Origin: a virus
IMG/VR virus record: IMGVR_UViG_3300020411_004153
Span: 1 to 36,808 of that record
Strand: one strand, 5' to 3'
DNA length: 36,808 nt
Below, piece by piece: positions 17,928 to 28,000 of the stretch; the first letter of the stretch is position 1, and every line of letters starts with the position of its first letter. The position numbers and the translations under genes were made by a program. Below the pieces are notes generated by a model that was not told the DNA's origin, ran no database searches, and saw only the letters and a list, made by a program, of their open reading frames with translations.

Positions 17928-19856
17928 TTAATTATCTTCCACTCTAAATTTAAACACCTCTTCTTGGTCTCGCCAGCCGGCAGAAGTATAATATGCCAGC
18001 TTGATGCCATACATATAGCCTTTCTCAAGCATATTCATATCTAGATCAAAATAACTACCAGAATTGTCATAAGACAAGTAAGTATGATAATCGCTACTAC
18101 CTGTTCCATGCTCAATAATCGTCTCTCTATCTACCATTCTCAATATTTGAAAAGAGGCAGAAGGTATGGTTACGCCATCTATTTCTTTTGAGGCGACAGA
18201 ATACACCGTGTAGTCATGATTTCTAGGTCGAGTGAAAACTCTAAATCTCGCTGTCTCTTTGTTGGTGTACTTTGGTTTTAAATTAGTTATTTTTGACGCA
18301 TACTCTGAATAATCGTCGGACACCAAAGGGGAGTGAGTCTTGACTGGTAAAGAGCCGGTCCTGTATTGCACCGCTATGTCAGCAGTTTTATACCAGACAT
18401 CATGCAAGACAGAAGACGTAGTGTCAAGCTTGACCTCAGCAAAGTATATACCTGTGGATTCTTTTGTGGCTGTAAATTGAGCTAAATGATTTGATTTACT
18501 TTCATCTTCATACTCCTGAGGTACATCGTTCGAGCTGGGGTATACTCTTACAGATATCGCGCCGGATGCATAGCTTGGCACATCTTTCAAAACGCCACGC
18601 ACATAGTTGTACATGTAGAGCTTGTAGGTGTTGTCTGCAGTACTCAGCAAATTACTACTAGCATAAAAATTATTTCTATCGTCGAGCACTCTAGAATCCC
18701 AACGCGCTTCTATAACAGGTCTTTTGAAAAAGAACTCACTAGATCTTGAAAAGAATCTTTTAGTATAGAATGATGTTGTCGAGCCTCCTGGATTGTGAAG
18801 AATCTCGTCCTCGTCTGCACTACTTGCATTTGATTGATAAGCCTCTTGGCTAGATGTTAAAAATATACCAAAACCGTAATCTTCTTTTCCAGTTGATGAT
18901 GGGCCTTTTATCCACTGTTCAACCAACTCAGAAACATCGATCTCAAGATCTTCCGTTCCTTCTTCAAAATCGGCAGAATAGATCACTGCAGAGTGGTGAG
19001 CTTCTTCCCGAGATGTGTGATAATCGCCGCCGGCTTTGGCCCAAAGGCCATGGCCTCCAGAAAAAGGCACTGATGTTAAATGTGCAACGCTGCTTACATC
19101 TATCGCCGTGTTTCCAGCTATGCCTGTGTCGTCTTGTGTCAAAGGGAGCGTCATTTCTGAATCTGCGTCCCCTGTTGGTACCGCAGTTCCTGCAGTTATT
19201 TTTAAAGAAGTTACGTTATTGATTGCTGACTTGATGGAATCTATGATAGCTGTTGTGTTTGAGTCGCTGGACATGCCAATTGTACCACCAGTAACCGTAT
19301 CGTTGGAAATGGTAAATGTAAACTCCTGGCTTGTGCCAGCAGTATCAGTCAAAGTAAAAGTTTGATTATGCATTGTTGCTTTGTTCGCACCACCTTGAAG
19401 TATTAACTTCCCAGTCGCAGAAATATCATTTCGTTGAGCGCGCATCCAATTTGAGCCGTCAATAGTTCCTTTTGTCTTGTCGCTGTAGCCTTCCATGTCT
19501 AAGCCATAGCCTTCTTGCCAAGAAGAAGAAACTGCTAGAATGTTTAATTTAGCTTTAGAGGGCAGTTGCTCAGAATGTCGAGCGTTAAACATTCTTAAAT
19601 AAAAACTAACACTGCCAGATGCAGGTAAGATGCCGCTTGCTCTGTCTTCCTTGATTCCAGATGCAGAAGTGACAGGAAACTGAATTAAAACGCGCGAAAG
19701 CTCTGCCGATGAAGTTGTATTTTGCCCATAGATAGAAAAAACTTCTAAAATATCCGCAGCGCCCATGTTCGAGCCTGTCCCGCGGGTTGCAAGATTTAAA
19801 TCAAACGCATTTGTAATCGTGTTGTCTCGTATGGCATAATATTTTTTAATACCCAT
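17928..19856 (-). CDS. Beta-rich virion protein with DNRLRE-like fold split by an insertion, 642 aa
   Basis: The 642-residue protein begins MGIKKYYAIRDNTITNAFDL. Residues 1-141 and 271-388 together read like one DNRLRE-type beta sandwich: a GTGSNMGAADILEVF strand, SRVLIQFPV, VSFYLRMFNA, SSWQEG, then after a gap DLEIDVSELVEQWIKG, DYGFGIFL and a closing RPVIEARWD. Residues about 142-270 interrupt it with a separate Thr/Ser-rich module. Residues 400-642 contain further strands (RVRVYP-like, FQILRM, VFKFRVED), probably another sandwich. No catalytic motif is visible. The ATG overlaps the gp6-like stop as TAATG, with AAGGA 11 bases upstream. DNRLRE domains are structural or adhesive parts of surface proteins. 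Lying between the J-like and I-like genes, this is probably a baseplate-attached structural protein; the exact role is unknown. Confidence 0.88.
   Translation of the reverse strand: MGIKKYYAIRDNTITNAFDLNLATRGTGSNMGAADILEVFSIYGQNTTSSAELSRVLIQFPVTSASGIKEDRASGILPASGSVSFYLRMFNARHSEQLPSKAKLNILAVSSSWQEGYGLDMEGYSDKTKGTIDGSNWMRAQRNDISATGKLILQGGANKATMHNQTFTLTDTAGTSQEFTFTISNDTVTGGTIGMSSDSNTTAIIDSIKSAINNVTSLKITAGTAVPTGDADSEMTLPLTQDDTGIAGNTAIDVSSVAHLTSVPFSGGHGLWAKAGGDYHTSREEAHHSAVIYSADFEEGTEDLEIDVSELVEQWIKGPSSTGKEDYGFGIFLTSSQEAYQSNASSADEDEILHNPGGSTTSFYTKRFFSRSSEFFFKRPVIEARWDSRVLDDRNNFYASSNLLSTADNTYKLYMYNYVRGVLKDVPSYASGAISVRVYPSSNDVPQEYEDESKSNHLAQFTATKESTGIYFAEVKLDTTSSVLHDVWYKTADIAVQYRTGSLPVKTHSPLVSDDYSEYASKITNLKPKYTNKETARFRVFTRPRNHDYTVYSVASKEIDGVTIPSASFQILRMVDRETIIEHGTGSSDYHTYLSYDNSGSYFDLDMNMLEKGYMYGIKLAYYTSAGWRDQEEVFKFRVEDN
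19047..19433 (-). other. Inserted domain within the DNRLRE-like fold (residues about 142-270)
   Basis: The flanks GSNWMRAQ and LWAKAGGDY look like halves of one strand pair, since DNRLRE-type proteins usually go from NW...W straight into AGGDY. Between them lie about 129 residues with TFTLTDTAGTSQEFTFTI, IGMSSDSNTTAIIDSIKSAI and DDTGIAGNTAIDVSS. This is a recurrent phage structural module type that I know from memory of marine phage proteins. Confidence 0.55.
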
Positions 19857-21652
19857 TATCTTATGGTTCCTTGAAAATCTAAATCTGGATATTTAAACTC
19901 ATAAATAGCATTCTCGGGAGCATAAAGTATGCGACCGTCAGCAGAAGTAAAGTGATTTAAATCCAAACTGTTATCTGAATACAAACCACCGGTCTTGTTG
20001 ACAATCTCAACGTCCACAACGTCAACTATTTCATCAAGCTGGTTTAAAACATCATATATTTTGGTGATGTATATTGGTTGGCCAACATCAAACTTCTCAA
20101 CGAACATCTCTTGCAGGGTTGTCAGTGCGATGTTCAGTGCTTCAAACTTTTCCTGGTCGTAATTTACAACCGCGGTGAAATTTATACCAATATTAAATAT
20201 TCGAGCATCCAGAATATCCACTGTATCATTAATCATTCTATATTGGTTAATCCAAGTTTTGATATTGTTTTTTAATATTGTGCTACTCTGAATTAAATTT
20301 TGCTCCGAATCTTCCGAAACAACATACAGATTCAAATTTTTCTTAAAAGAGTCGTGATCGCGGATTAATTTTGCTCTTTTAATTTTACCAAACTGTCCGG
20401 GCATTCTATAAACCAGTGCAATATAATCGTCAGCAGTAACTGCCCTGTTTTGGGTTGCAAAAGTATCGTTTACGCGCTGCCTTAATTCTTCAAGAGAAGG
20501 GGGAGAGACGTCTCCAACGACTGGTTCCTCGTTAATACACTCCAGGCTATCTTTTACAAAGTTAACTTTTGTTTGGTTTGTTGCTTGGTCGCCAAAAATC
20601 AATAAAGTGTTGCTGATATTCGTTAAAGTTTTCACCGGGGCGTTCGCTTTTTTATTTGTATTAGACCGATAAACAATCCTTAAGGTCGTGTTGGCTGGAG
20701 CGATTCCAAACTTGTCGCTCTCTAGTAGTTTTGATGGATCAAAGGAGTTGTCTGTTTCATAATCACGACCATGCATTTTTAAAACAACATTAGAAGGGTG
20801 AGTCATTAAATCAGACTTTAAGGAAGATTCTGAGCCATATCCAAACTTAAGATTAGTGCGACCTGACTCGACAAAGACAGTGTATCGTCGCGGGACTGAC
20901 GTTGCAACCAGAACGCTTGGTACGCGCTCTCTGGTGTTGCTATCCTTGTTTACGACACTTCGAAAAACAGTGTCTTGAGACAAATACGGCACTTCAAAAT
21001 ATTCGTGCCCCTCGGTGTCTGTCACCGACACCACTTCTGTTATGTTTGCGTCTCCCAAGGGAACATTTAAAAATCTTGCAAAATCCCCAACTGTGTAAAA
21101 CTCTTCTTTTAATTCTCCAGACATTACTTTTCCGTAAGCCTTAATCGCAAAAGAAGTGGGTGAGCCATCGTCTGAGTCGCTAGTTGCGACCACAACCTCA
21201 TTGTTAGGATTAGAAAAATCTACATTTTCAATTAAAGTAAAGATGTTGCCGCCCGGAGTTGATACTTTTGTGTCTTTTGCTAAAATTGGTATATAGTTTG
21301 AATCGGGGCCGGTGCCTACCGGATCAGAAGGCACCAATACATATAATGAAACTAGACCAAACGCGTTTGCGCGAAGGGCCTCTTTGTATCCAACCTGTTG
21401 ACCTAACCTCAATACATTATCATATTCTATCGCAGTATCGACAAACGATTCGTTGGCTTGATAGTCTAGATAAAAAGAAAGAACATCCCCAACATAGGCT
21501 ACGGTGTCCAGCATCATCGATCCAAACGATGCCTCTGAAAAGTCTTTATGGACATTTGGATAATATCTTTTAGCATACTGAAGTAAGCCGTCTTTAATAC
21601 TATCAAAATCTCTGTTTGTGTATCGTATTAATTTTTTACTATCCTTTGCCAT
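19856..21652 (-). CDS. Baseplate wedge protein, T4 gp6 / P2 gpJ (BaseplateJ) family
   Basis: The 598-residue protein builds the baseplate wedge that joins the central hub to the periphery in contractile tails. The N-terminus is highly characteristic: IRYTNRDFDSIKDGLLQYAK (9-28), DFSEASFGSMMLDTVAYVGD (37-56), then LSFYLDYQANESFVDTA. The BaseplateJ core follows near residues 405-470, with SLEELRQRVNDTFATQNRAV and TADDYIALVYRMPGQFGKIK. The C-terminal domain (about 490-598) has alternating beta and helical segments, as in T4 gp6. Length is close to T4 gp6 (about 660). It lies directly after the gp25-like gene with a one-base gap and overlaps the next gene by TAATG. Its own ribosome site is weak (GGGA about 13 bases upstream), so coupling to the gp25-like gene is likely. 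Confidence in the family is high. Confidence 0.94.
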   Translation of the reverse strand: MAKDSKKLIRYTNRDFDSIKDGLLQYAKRYYPNVHKDFSEASFGSMMLDTVAYVGDVLSFYLDYQANESFVDTAIEYDNVLRLGQQVGYKEALRANAFGLVSLYVLVPSDPVGTGPDSNYIPILAKDTKVSTPGGNIFTLIENVDFSNPNNEVVVATSDSDDGSPTSFAIKAYGKVMSGELKEEFYTVGDFARFLNVPLGDANITEVVSVTDTEGHEYFEVPYLSQDTVFRSVVNKDSNTRERVPSVLVATSVPRRYTVFVESGRTNLKFGYGSESSLKSDLMTHPSNVVLKMHGRDYETDNSFDPSKLLESDKFGIAPANTTLRIVYRSNTNKKANAPVKTLTNISNTLLIFGDQATNQTKVNFVKDSLECINEEPVVGDVSPPSLEELRQRVNDTFATQNRAVTADDYIALVYRMPGQFGKIKRAKLIRDHDSFKKNLNLYVVSEDSEQNLIQSSTILKNNIKTWINQYRMINDTVDILDARIFNIGINFTAVVNYDQEKFEALNIALTTLQEMFVEKFDVGQPIYITKIYDVLNQLDEIVDVVDVEIVNKTGGLYSDNSLDLNHFTSADGRILYAPENAIYEFKYPDLDFQGTIR

Positions 21653-21653
21653 G

Positions 21654-22052
21654 CTATGTTATCCCACTTGTAGTAATTGTTATAGAAGAAGATAAATTAA
21701 AATCTGGAATCTCATATTCAATGGAAACCGACACGATATGCCTATCAACAAGCTCGCTAGGATTTGGGTTATCGTGATCAAAAATAATGTTGTTTACGGT
21801 TATATACGGCATGTAAGTTTCGACCTGCTCCTCGATGCGCGAATGAAGCGATGGTAATATCTCATCTCGTTGCTCAAACAAAAACCTTCGCACTCCAACA
21901 CCAAAGGAAGGGTTCATAATTCGTTCGCCGGGGGATGTCAATAAGAGATTTTTAAAATTCTGTCTTACTTCCTCATGATAAGAGGTCACCAAGTCATAAA
22001 CACCATATTCTGTGCTTCTAGTTAGTGGTAGGCGTGCTCCAATTCCCTCCAT
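21654..22052 (-). CDS. Baseplate wedge protein, T4 gp25 / P2 gpW family
   Basis: The 132-residue protein is the gp25-like (GPW_gp25) subunit that initiates the sheath and clamps the wedge to the hub. Its size matches the family (about 130 residues). Residues 28-60 carry the signature: EVRQNFKNLLLTSPGERIM followed by NPSFGVGVRRFLFE, which includes the conserved Glu-Arg and Pro-x-Phe-Gly positions. A helix follows (SRIEEQVETYMPYI), then a C-terminal beta-strand region. The ATG follows the TAA of the 3451-residue gene with no gap, and a strong AGGAGGT lies 8 bases upstream inside that gene. This start is therefore well supported, and expression is probably coupled yet boosted above the giant gene. 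The neighbour order gp25 then gp6/J is the classic one. Confidence 0.95.
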   Translation of the reverse strand: MEGIGARLPLTRSTEYGVYDLVTSYHEEVRQNFKNLLLTSPGERIMNPSFGVGVRRFLFEQRDEILPSLHSRIEEQVETYMPYITVNNIIFDHDNPNPSELVDRHIVSVSIEYEIPDFNLSSSITITTSGIT

Positions 22053-25000
22053 TTATAATACCTCCTCGCAATTAGGGCCGTTTTTGGCGTTTGTAATGTC
22101 ATCGTGAAGTTTATCTTCCCATATATCCATAAGTAGTAGCGCAAGATATATATAACCAGGAATGGTGCCTGGAGGGCCCCAGCCTGTAATGAGCGGATTG
22201 ACAGGAGGTAGGCCGCCATAATAAGGCACCCAAGAAGGCATCATTGCAGCCCACAATGAAGGCAGAGCATACGGAGACTGTAAAGTTTTATTTAGTTCGT
22301 CTTTTGCATCTGCCAGCTCTCCGTCTCTGTAATCTTCAAGATCTTTCTTTTGTTCCCGAAGCGCATCAAGGCTTTCATCTAGATCTTTGAATGCTTGCAC
22401 CAGCGTGGTCATGTCTTGGGCTGACTGAGATATGTTGTCTAAAGCAGCCTGCTCGTCTTCTGGAAGGGGGAAAATTTCATCATCCATCTCATCTTGATTT
22501 ACTTCAAAGACCCAGTTCGCGGCATTTGGAGAATCAGTCTCAACTTTAACGCCGGCTGATACTTCTTCTGGCAACATGGCCGCAGCACCCTGCATTGCGG
22601 ATCCGCCGATGGCCATTTGAGTGGTCATTGTTACTTTCGCCTGCTCAGCAGCCATAATTGAACCATCAAGGCCTTGAATGGCCATGTTCACTCCAGATTC
22701 GATAGCCATGACTACCGCTTGCTGGATGGCATTCGCAATATCAATTATAAGCTTAGCAATCATAATTGCAGGATCTGTAATTTCTACAAAACCCTTTAAA
22801 ATCAAAAGAGGGGTGCGGAGTATTATCTTTAATATGTCGATTTCTTCTTCTGGAACGTCTAGGCCTCGGGTACCTGTTTGATTTGCTATCATATCTGCTG
22901 CAATTGGGTTAAAAGGAGGCTGATATGTGCCATCTTGGGCCGCTATAATTCCTTCAATCGATTGCATTAGTCCTCTTTTTGTCTTTTTCAAGAGATTTTT
23001 CTGGTCCGGTATCCACTTGATTAGAAGATCACTAGAGAATAAGAAGGCTAGCGCCATATACCTACGTTGAGGGAATAAATAATCAAACATCAGCTTAAAT
23101 TCTGCAGAATTCTGCATTTCCTGCAGTAAATCTTGCGCAACGAAACGATAGAAAAACTGTGCGGGTGTTTTTATGAGCGTCTGCTGGTGGCCTTTGGTGG
23201 CAGAGCTTTGAAATTCGCTAATTGGGCTTACAAATTGGAAAGGAGCGCTGCCAAACATCTTAACACCCGGCATGTGCCCATATGCAGTAGCCTTACCATC
23301 AACACTCAGATAAGGAACGCGTAGCCCGTCTTCAAGGTGCACGCCATTGGGGGTTAAAATAATCTCTTTCTCCACTTGATGGATTGGAATGTGCATTTCG
23401 TGCATCATCGGAATAACCGAAGTGCCATCTAGTTGATCAGAATCTTCATCTGCGTGTAAAACATATGGCGCTGTCTGTAAAATGCTCTTTGTTCTCTCCA
23501 ATACGTCCTGGCCGCAAAGTTTAGCCATATTATGAACATAATTTACATCGCCATGGTCTACGGCGGGATTCCATTGAGCTGTCTCTTCGCCATCTTCATC
23601 AAGTTTAAAATCAACCTCTTGAATTGGATCATAAGAATAATCAGTATCAGTCGAATAGCCTTTGCCGCGCGGGATCACAGGGTAGTGACACGTATACGTC
23701 ATTCTAATTCCATATTTTATTTTTCTGAAGAATGGACTGAGGCCATATTTTTGAAAAACAGCCTTGTAGACACTATTAGAATTTATAACAGGCATAACAA
23801 TATGATTATAAAAATGACTCCAGACCGGGATTGGAACATATCCAAATATGTGAGGACCTGTCCTTGGCTTGGGGGATGCATTGCCGCGGTCGCCTTGGCG
23901 ATCTTCCGCAGTGCCGTCGCGGCCAGGTAAGTTTGTGCGGCCGCGGCGAGCGAAATCTAAAAACGGATCAGAGCCTAAAATATCAGTTAAAGGAGTACCG
24001 CCTGGTGTTGGTGAACAGGAGACAGTTTCTTCATCAACTGTAATGTATATATTTTCTCTATCGCTTGCATCAGCATCTTCAATAAAAACATATGTTTGAA
24101 AAAGAATATTTCCTACTTTTGCATTCAAGTTATTGCGGAATGTTAGGTGGGGACACTGTTCAAAAGCGAAAGGATCACTGCTAATTGCACGATGCGCTTT
24201 TTGAATCGACTTAACTTTGTGCCAATCACCTCCATCTGAATAATCGTCCCACGAAAAACCTCCGGATGTCCCCTCGCCGTCAAACGTAAGATTATATGGT
24301 TCCATAATCGGTCTGTCTTGTGAGACGCCTAGGCCGTCTATGTCACTCTCACTTCCGGCTAGCCGGAATTTATCAACATGTTGAAGAGTTTTTGCATAGA
24401 GTTCGCCGGGATGATTAAAATCTGGGTGGTTAAAATTATACTTGCCCTTTTGATGGTCCCATGGGCCTAAAGATCGAAAATCTCCGAAAGGCAAACCTGA
24501 TTTGTCGTTACTTTCTTTTCCATAATAGCCGTACGGTATGGATTGAAAATAATTTGTTTGATTTAAATCAAGTGTGCCGTTTCCAAAAATATTTCCGTCT
24601 AGTGCGACGGCATCCGAAGCATCATAGTATGGCGCATAAAAATTATTATTATTGTTGCAGAGAGTGTATATGTTGTTAGTTAAATTAACATCAACAACGT
24701 AATCGCTGTTCCATGGGTTTGAGGAAGCTGCTGCAGCATTTTGTCCTATTTTCAAAGCAGTAGCTCTGCGCTTGGCGCCCCAATACTCGCCTCGATTGTT
24801 AGCATCCTCAACAGGCTTGAGGAAGTTTTCATCAAAGTCGTTTCTCTGAGTGTATGGTGCATCATCATAATCACCGCCAGAACCATGGAGAGTATTAAAT
24901 ATGTTTTCTTTATTGCTGTTATAAAAGTTAAAATTTGATGATTGAAAGAGCGGCTGATCGTACATGTCTGCCAAGGTTTCAGAAAGATCTGGAGATCTAG

Positions 25001-28000
25001 CATTGACAGTCTTTAACGACATGCCTGTCGACAGTGGCTTTACCGAAGGGTTTGTAAACAAAGTGGAAATTATTGAACCAATTGACTCGGCTTCTTTTTC
25101 TATAACATACTCTAAAGAACTAATATTGTTATCGCTCAAATATTTTACCAAAACATCAATATTTTCTTTTTTCTTGAGCGCACTGTCGAAAAACTGTACA
25201 AAGAAATCAAACTGGTCTGCGCCAATTTCTTCTTGCATGTGCGCGACAACAACTTGCTTCATTATTTTTTCTTTAAACAGGTCGCCAATATCAAACGCTT
25301 CCCAAGTCACAACGCCGGCCAAACAAACTTCCAAAACATATATTCGCACCAGCATTTGAAGAGCGCCTTCTAGAAGCGAGCGTTGCGTTGCATTAATCGC
25401 ATTAGCTTGACCATCGTATATGTCTCTACATACAGATTTTTCATAATATTCCAGAATCGAAGTTTTTACTGCCTCTATATTCCAAAAATCAGTTTCAATT
25501 TCGCCTTCGCCGGGGGCGGGGGTAATTCCTAGTTGCTTAAACTTTGTCGTGCAACGAGGATCAATACTAGTGTTTAGTGGCGTTTTAAGAATTGCTTTCC
25601 ACAACATCTTCATGTGCTTTCTTTTATGTAACCTTGAGTTGGCGACTTTTGAAAAAGCGCGTGATGAATATGCGTACTGTAAGGCTGAATAGCCGTGGGT
25701 AGACAGAAGATACATTATCCTGTTCTTGAAAGTGTTTTTGCCGACTGTCATCTCAGTCGGATTACGTATGTATTTTGGGTTGTCTTGATCATCCCCATCT
25801 ATAGGAGGATGATTATCAATAAATTGAAAAAGTTTTTCTGTTAAAAATTTTCCAAAAATATGAGCTTTAAAATTGTAATTTTCCTTGGCATAGGAGAGGG
25901 GGCTATCGAAGAGTCCTATATCAGCAGGATCAGTTGTGGGCCACCACAGACTTTTGTGTATTTTTGAACCTTGGCCGACGGCGGTGTGATGCGGCATGCC
26001 GGCTGGTATGATGTCGTCGTAATGTTTTCCCTGTTGAGCCCAACTGCTATCCCCGTACAAGTAAGAATTATATAACTCTTTGTTAGAATCGTGCACCATT
26101 TCTGAGTTAGAGAGCGACATCGAATCAAGCAATTCAAGAACATCTGCATCTAGCTTGCTTCCAAGTAAATCAAAATTATAAATTGAATCTCTAATTTTTT
26201 CAGAAAATCTTATTGGGTATGAAGAATAAGACGAATTACCTTCGTTTTTCCCGTAGGCGCTATCGTCTGGCGCAATTTTTCCTTTTACTAGCATCGAATC
26301 GTCACGCAAACTGCCTAAGAGTTGATTGTAGGTCTTTTCTTTTGGTACCAGGCGATTTTGATAAATAAGCATCCTATCTAGCTGAGTGGCAGAAAGCTCG
26401 TCAGCCAAAGAGGCAATAGCGTCAAAAGAGGGCTGTCCCGAAATTGATGGAGAAGAAAAAATCTCTGTAATTGCATTTGACGCAAGGAGTTCTTTACTTT
26501 GTGTGCTAGATCCCAAGAAAGAGGTATAGTTCATGGGATAGCTTAATATATTTGGATTAAAGTTATGATTTCTTTCAATACGCGCGGCGTCCTGCTGAAT
26601 ATCGGTTCGACCTGGGCTTTTCTTAAAGCCTAAAGATTTTTGAAACAAATCATCGCCGTCGTTTATAACATTTAAATACTCATACAACTGCTTGTTAATA
26701 GGCTGGTTGTCCATCGTCATTGTGTCTAGGACGCCTTGAGCGTCTTCAAGAGGGCTATCTAAATTTCTAAATGGCACCTCAAACGCAATAAACATTGGCT
26801 TAATTCCTTGATGCCACGGGCCGAACCCGCCGCGAGCTTCATCGTCCGAGGAGAGCTGTCTCCAGCTTTCATGATCCTTATCTGCTGGATAAGAGTGGTG
26901 ATTAGCAAAAACTACTCCGCCGGTGCCGCCGACGAGAGTATTAATTGAGGGCCAGTTTGGATAAAGTCTAGATATTCTTTCATGTGTTAAGCCTGTGGCC
27001 TCTGCGACTGTTAGATCCATGAAGACTTCCATTAGGTGTGTGCCTACTGGGTAACTTTTAAGTTTTTCAAGTAAGAAAATTAAACCGTCGGACCAAAAAC
27101 GATCGCCTGATTTAGAGTGGACAACCGGCCGGTTGTCTAGAGTGTCATACCCTTCGTCAAAAAGATCTTCGCTCCAAGGCACCCCAAGCAGATCATAAGA
27201 TTTGCGGTCTCCGAAATTAGTGCCGCTGACGCCGAGGGAGGCGCCGTCTTCTTCCATTGTAATGTATGCAATAGGGTTAATTCCGAAAGCTCCGTTAGCG
27301 CCCTGCTTGAACCGTTCAAGGTCAATGTCACCAGTCAGATCTTGGTCATCCCACTTATCCGCAACAGTATCGCCCTTCATGCCTCCAATGCCTATAAATC
27401 GAGAGAACATGCCATGCCAACCCAAAGCCCAGCGAGATGTCGCGACGCCATTATTTGGACGATGAGTTATCTTGGTTGGATGTATCCCGGGATATATATC
27501 TTTCAATTTTGTGTCCAAAGGCCAGACTTTTGTAAAAATATCCTGCCCGTAGGTGTTGACCGCCTCCGGTAGCCCAAAAGGACCATTTTGCTTGCCACTT
27601 TTAGTGAACGTCGAAAGTTCACCTTTCATTTTGACAAAAAACCTCCACAAATCAAACGTATAAACAAAATCAACTGCGTTGGGCGATGGCGGAACGGGCA
27701 TGCCATTAGCATCTGCCGGGCCGTCACCAAAACTTATATTTTTAATAACTACTTGTTGATATTTTGCTGCAGTTAAATCATTTTTATAAAACGTTTGGTC
27801 CGGACTTGTAGGATTTTTCCATGTTCCGCCGTTTATAGCGGTGCCCCAAGTGGTTTCGATTCCCCATGTAGTGAGAAATTGCCCAAGCGTCCTTTCAGGC
27901 GCACCCTCCGCAGTGGGATAAATAACTTCGTCTTTATTTTCCCACATTCTTCTAATATCATCTCTTATCCGGTTTTGGCCTGCAGTAGAATTTGTTAAAC

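Noticed and set aside
24642-24656. AAT-type trinucleotide run as a microsatellite
   Set aside because: It simply encodes five Asn in the giant protein; too short to be of note.
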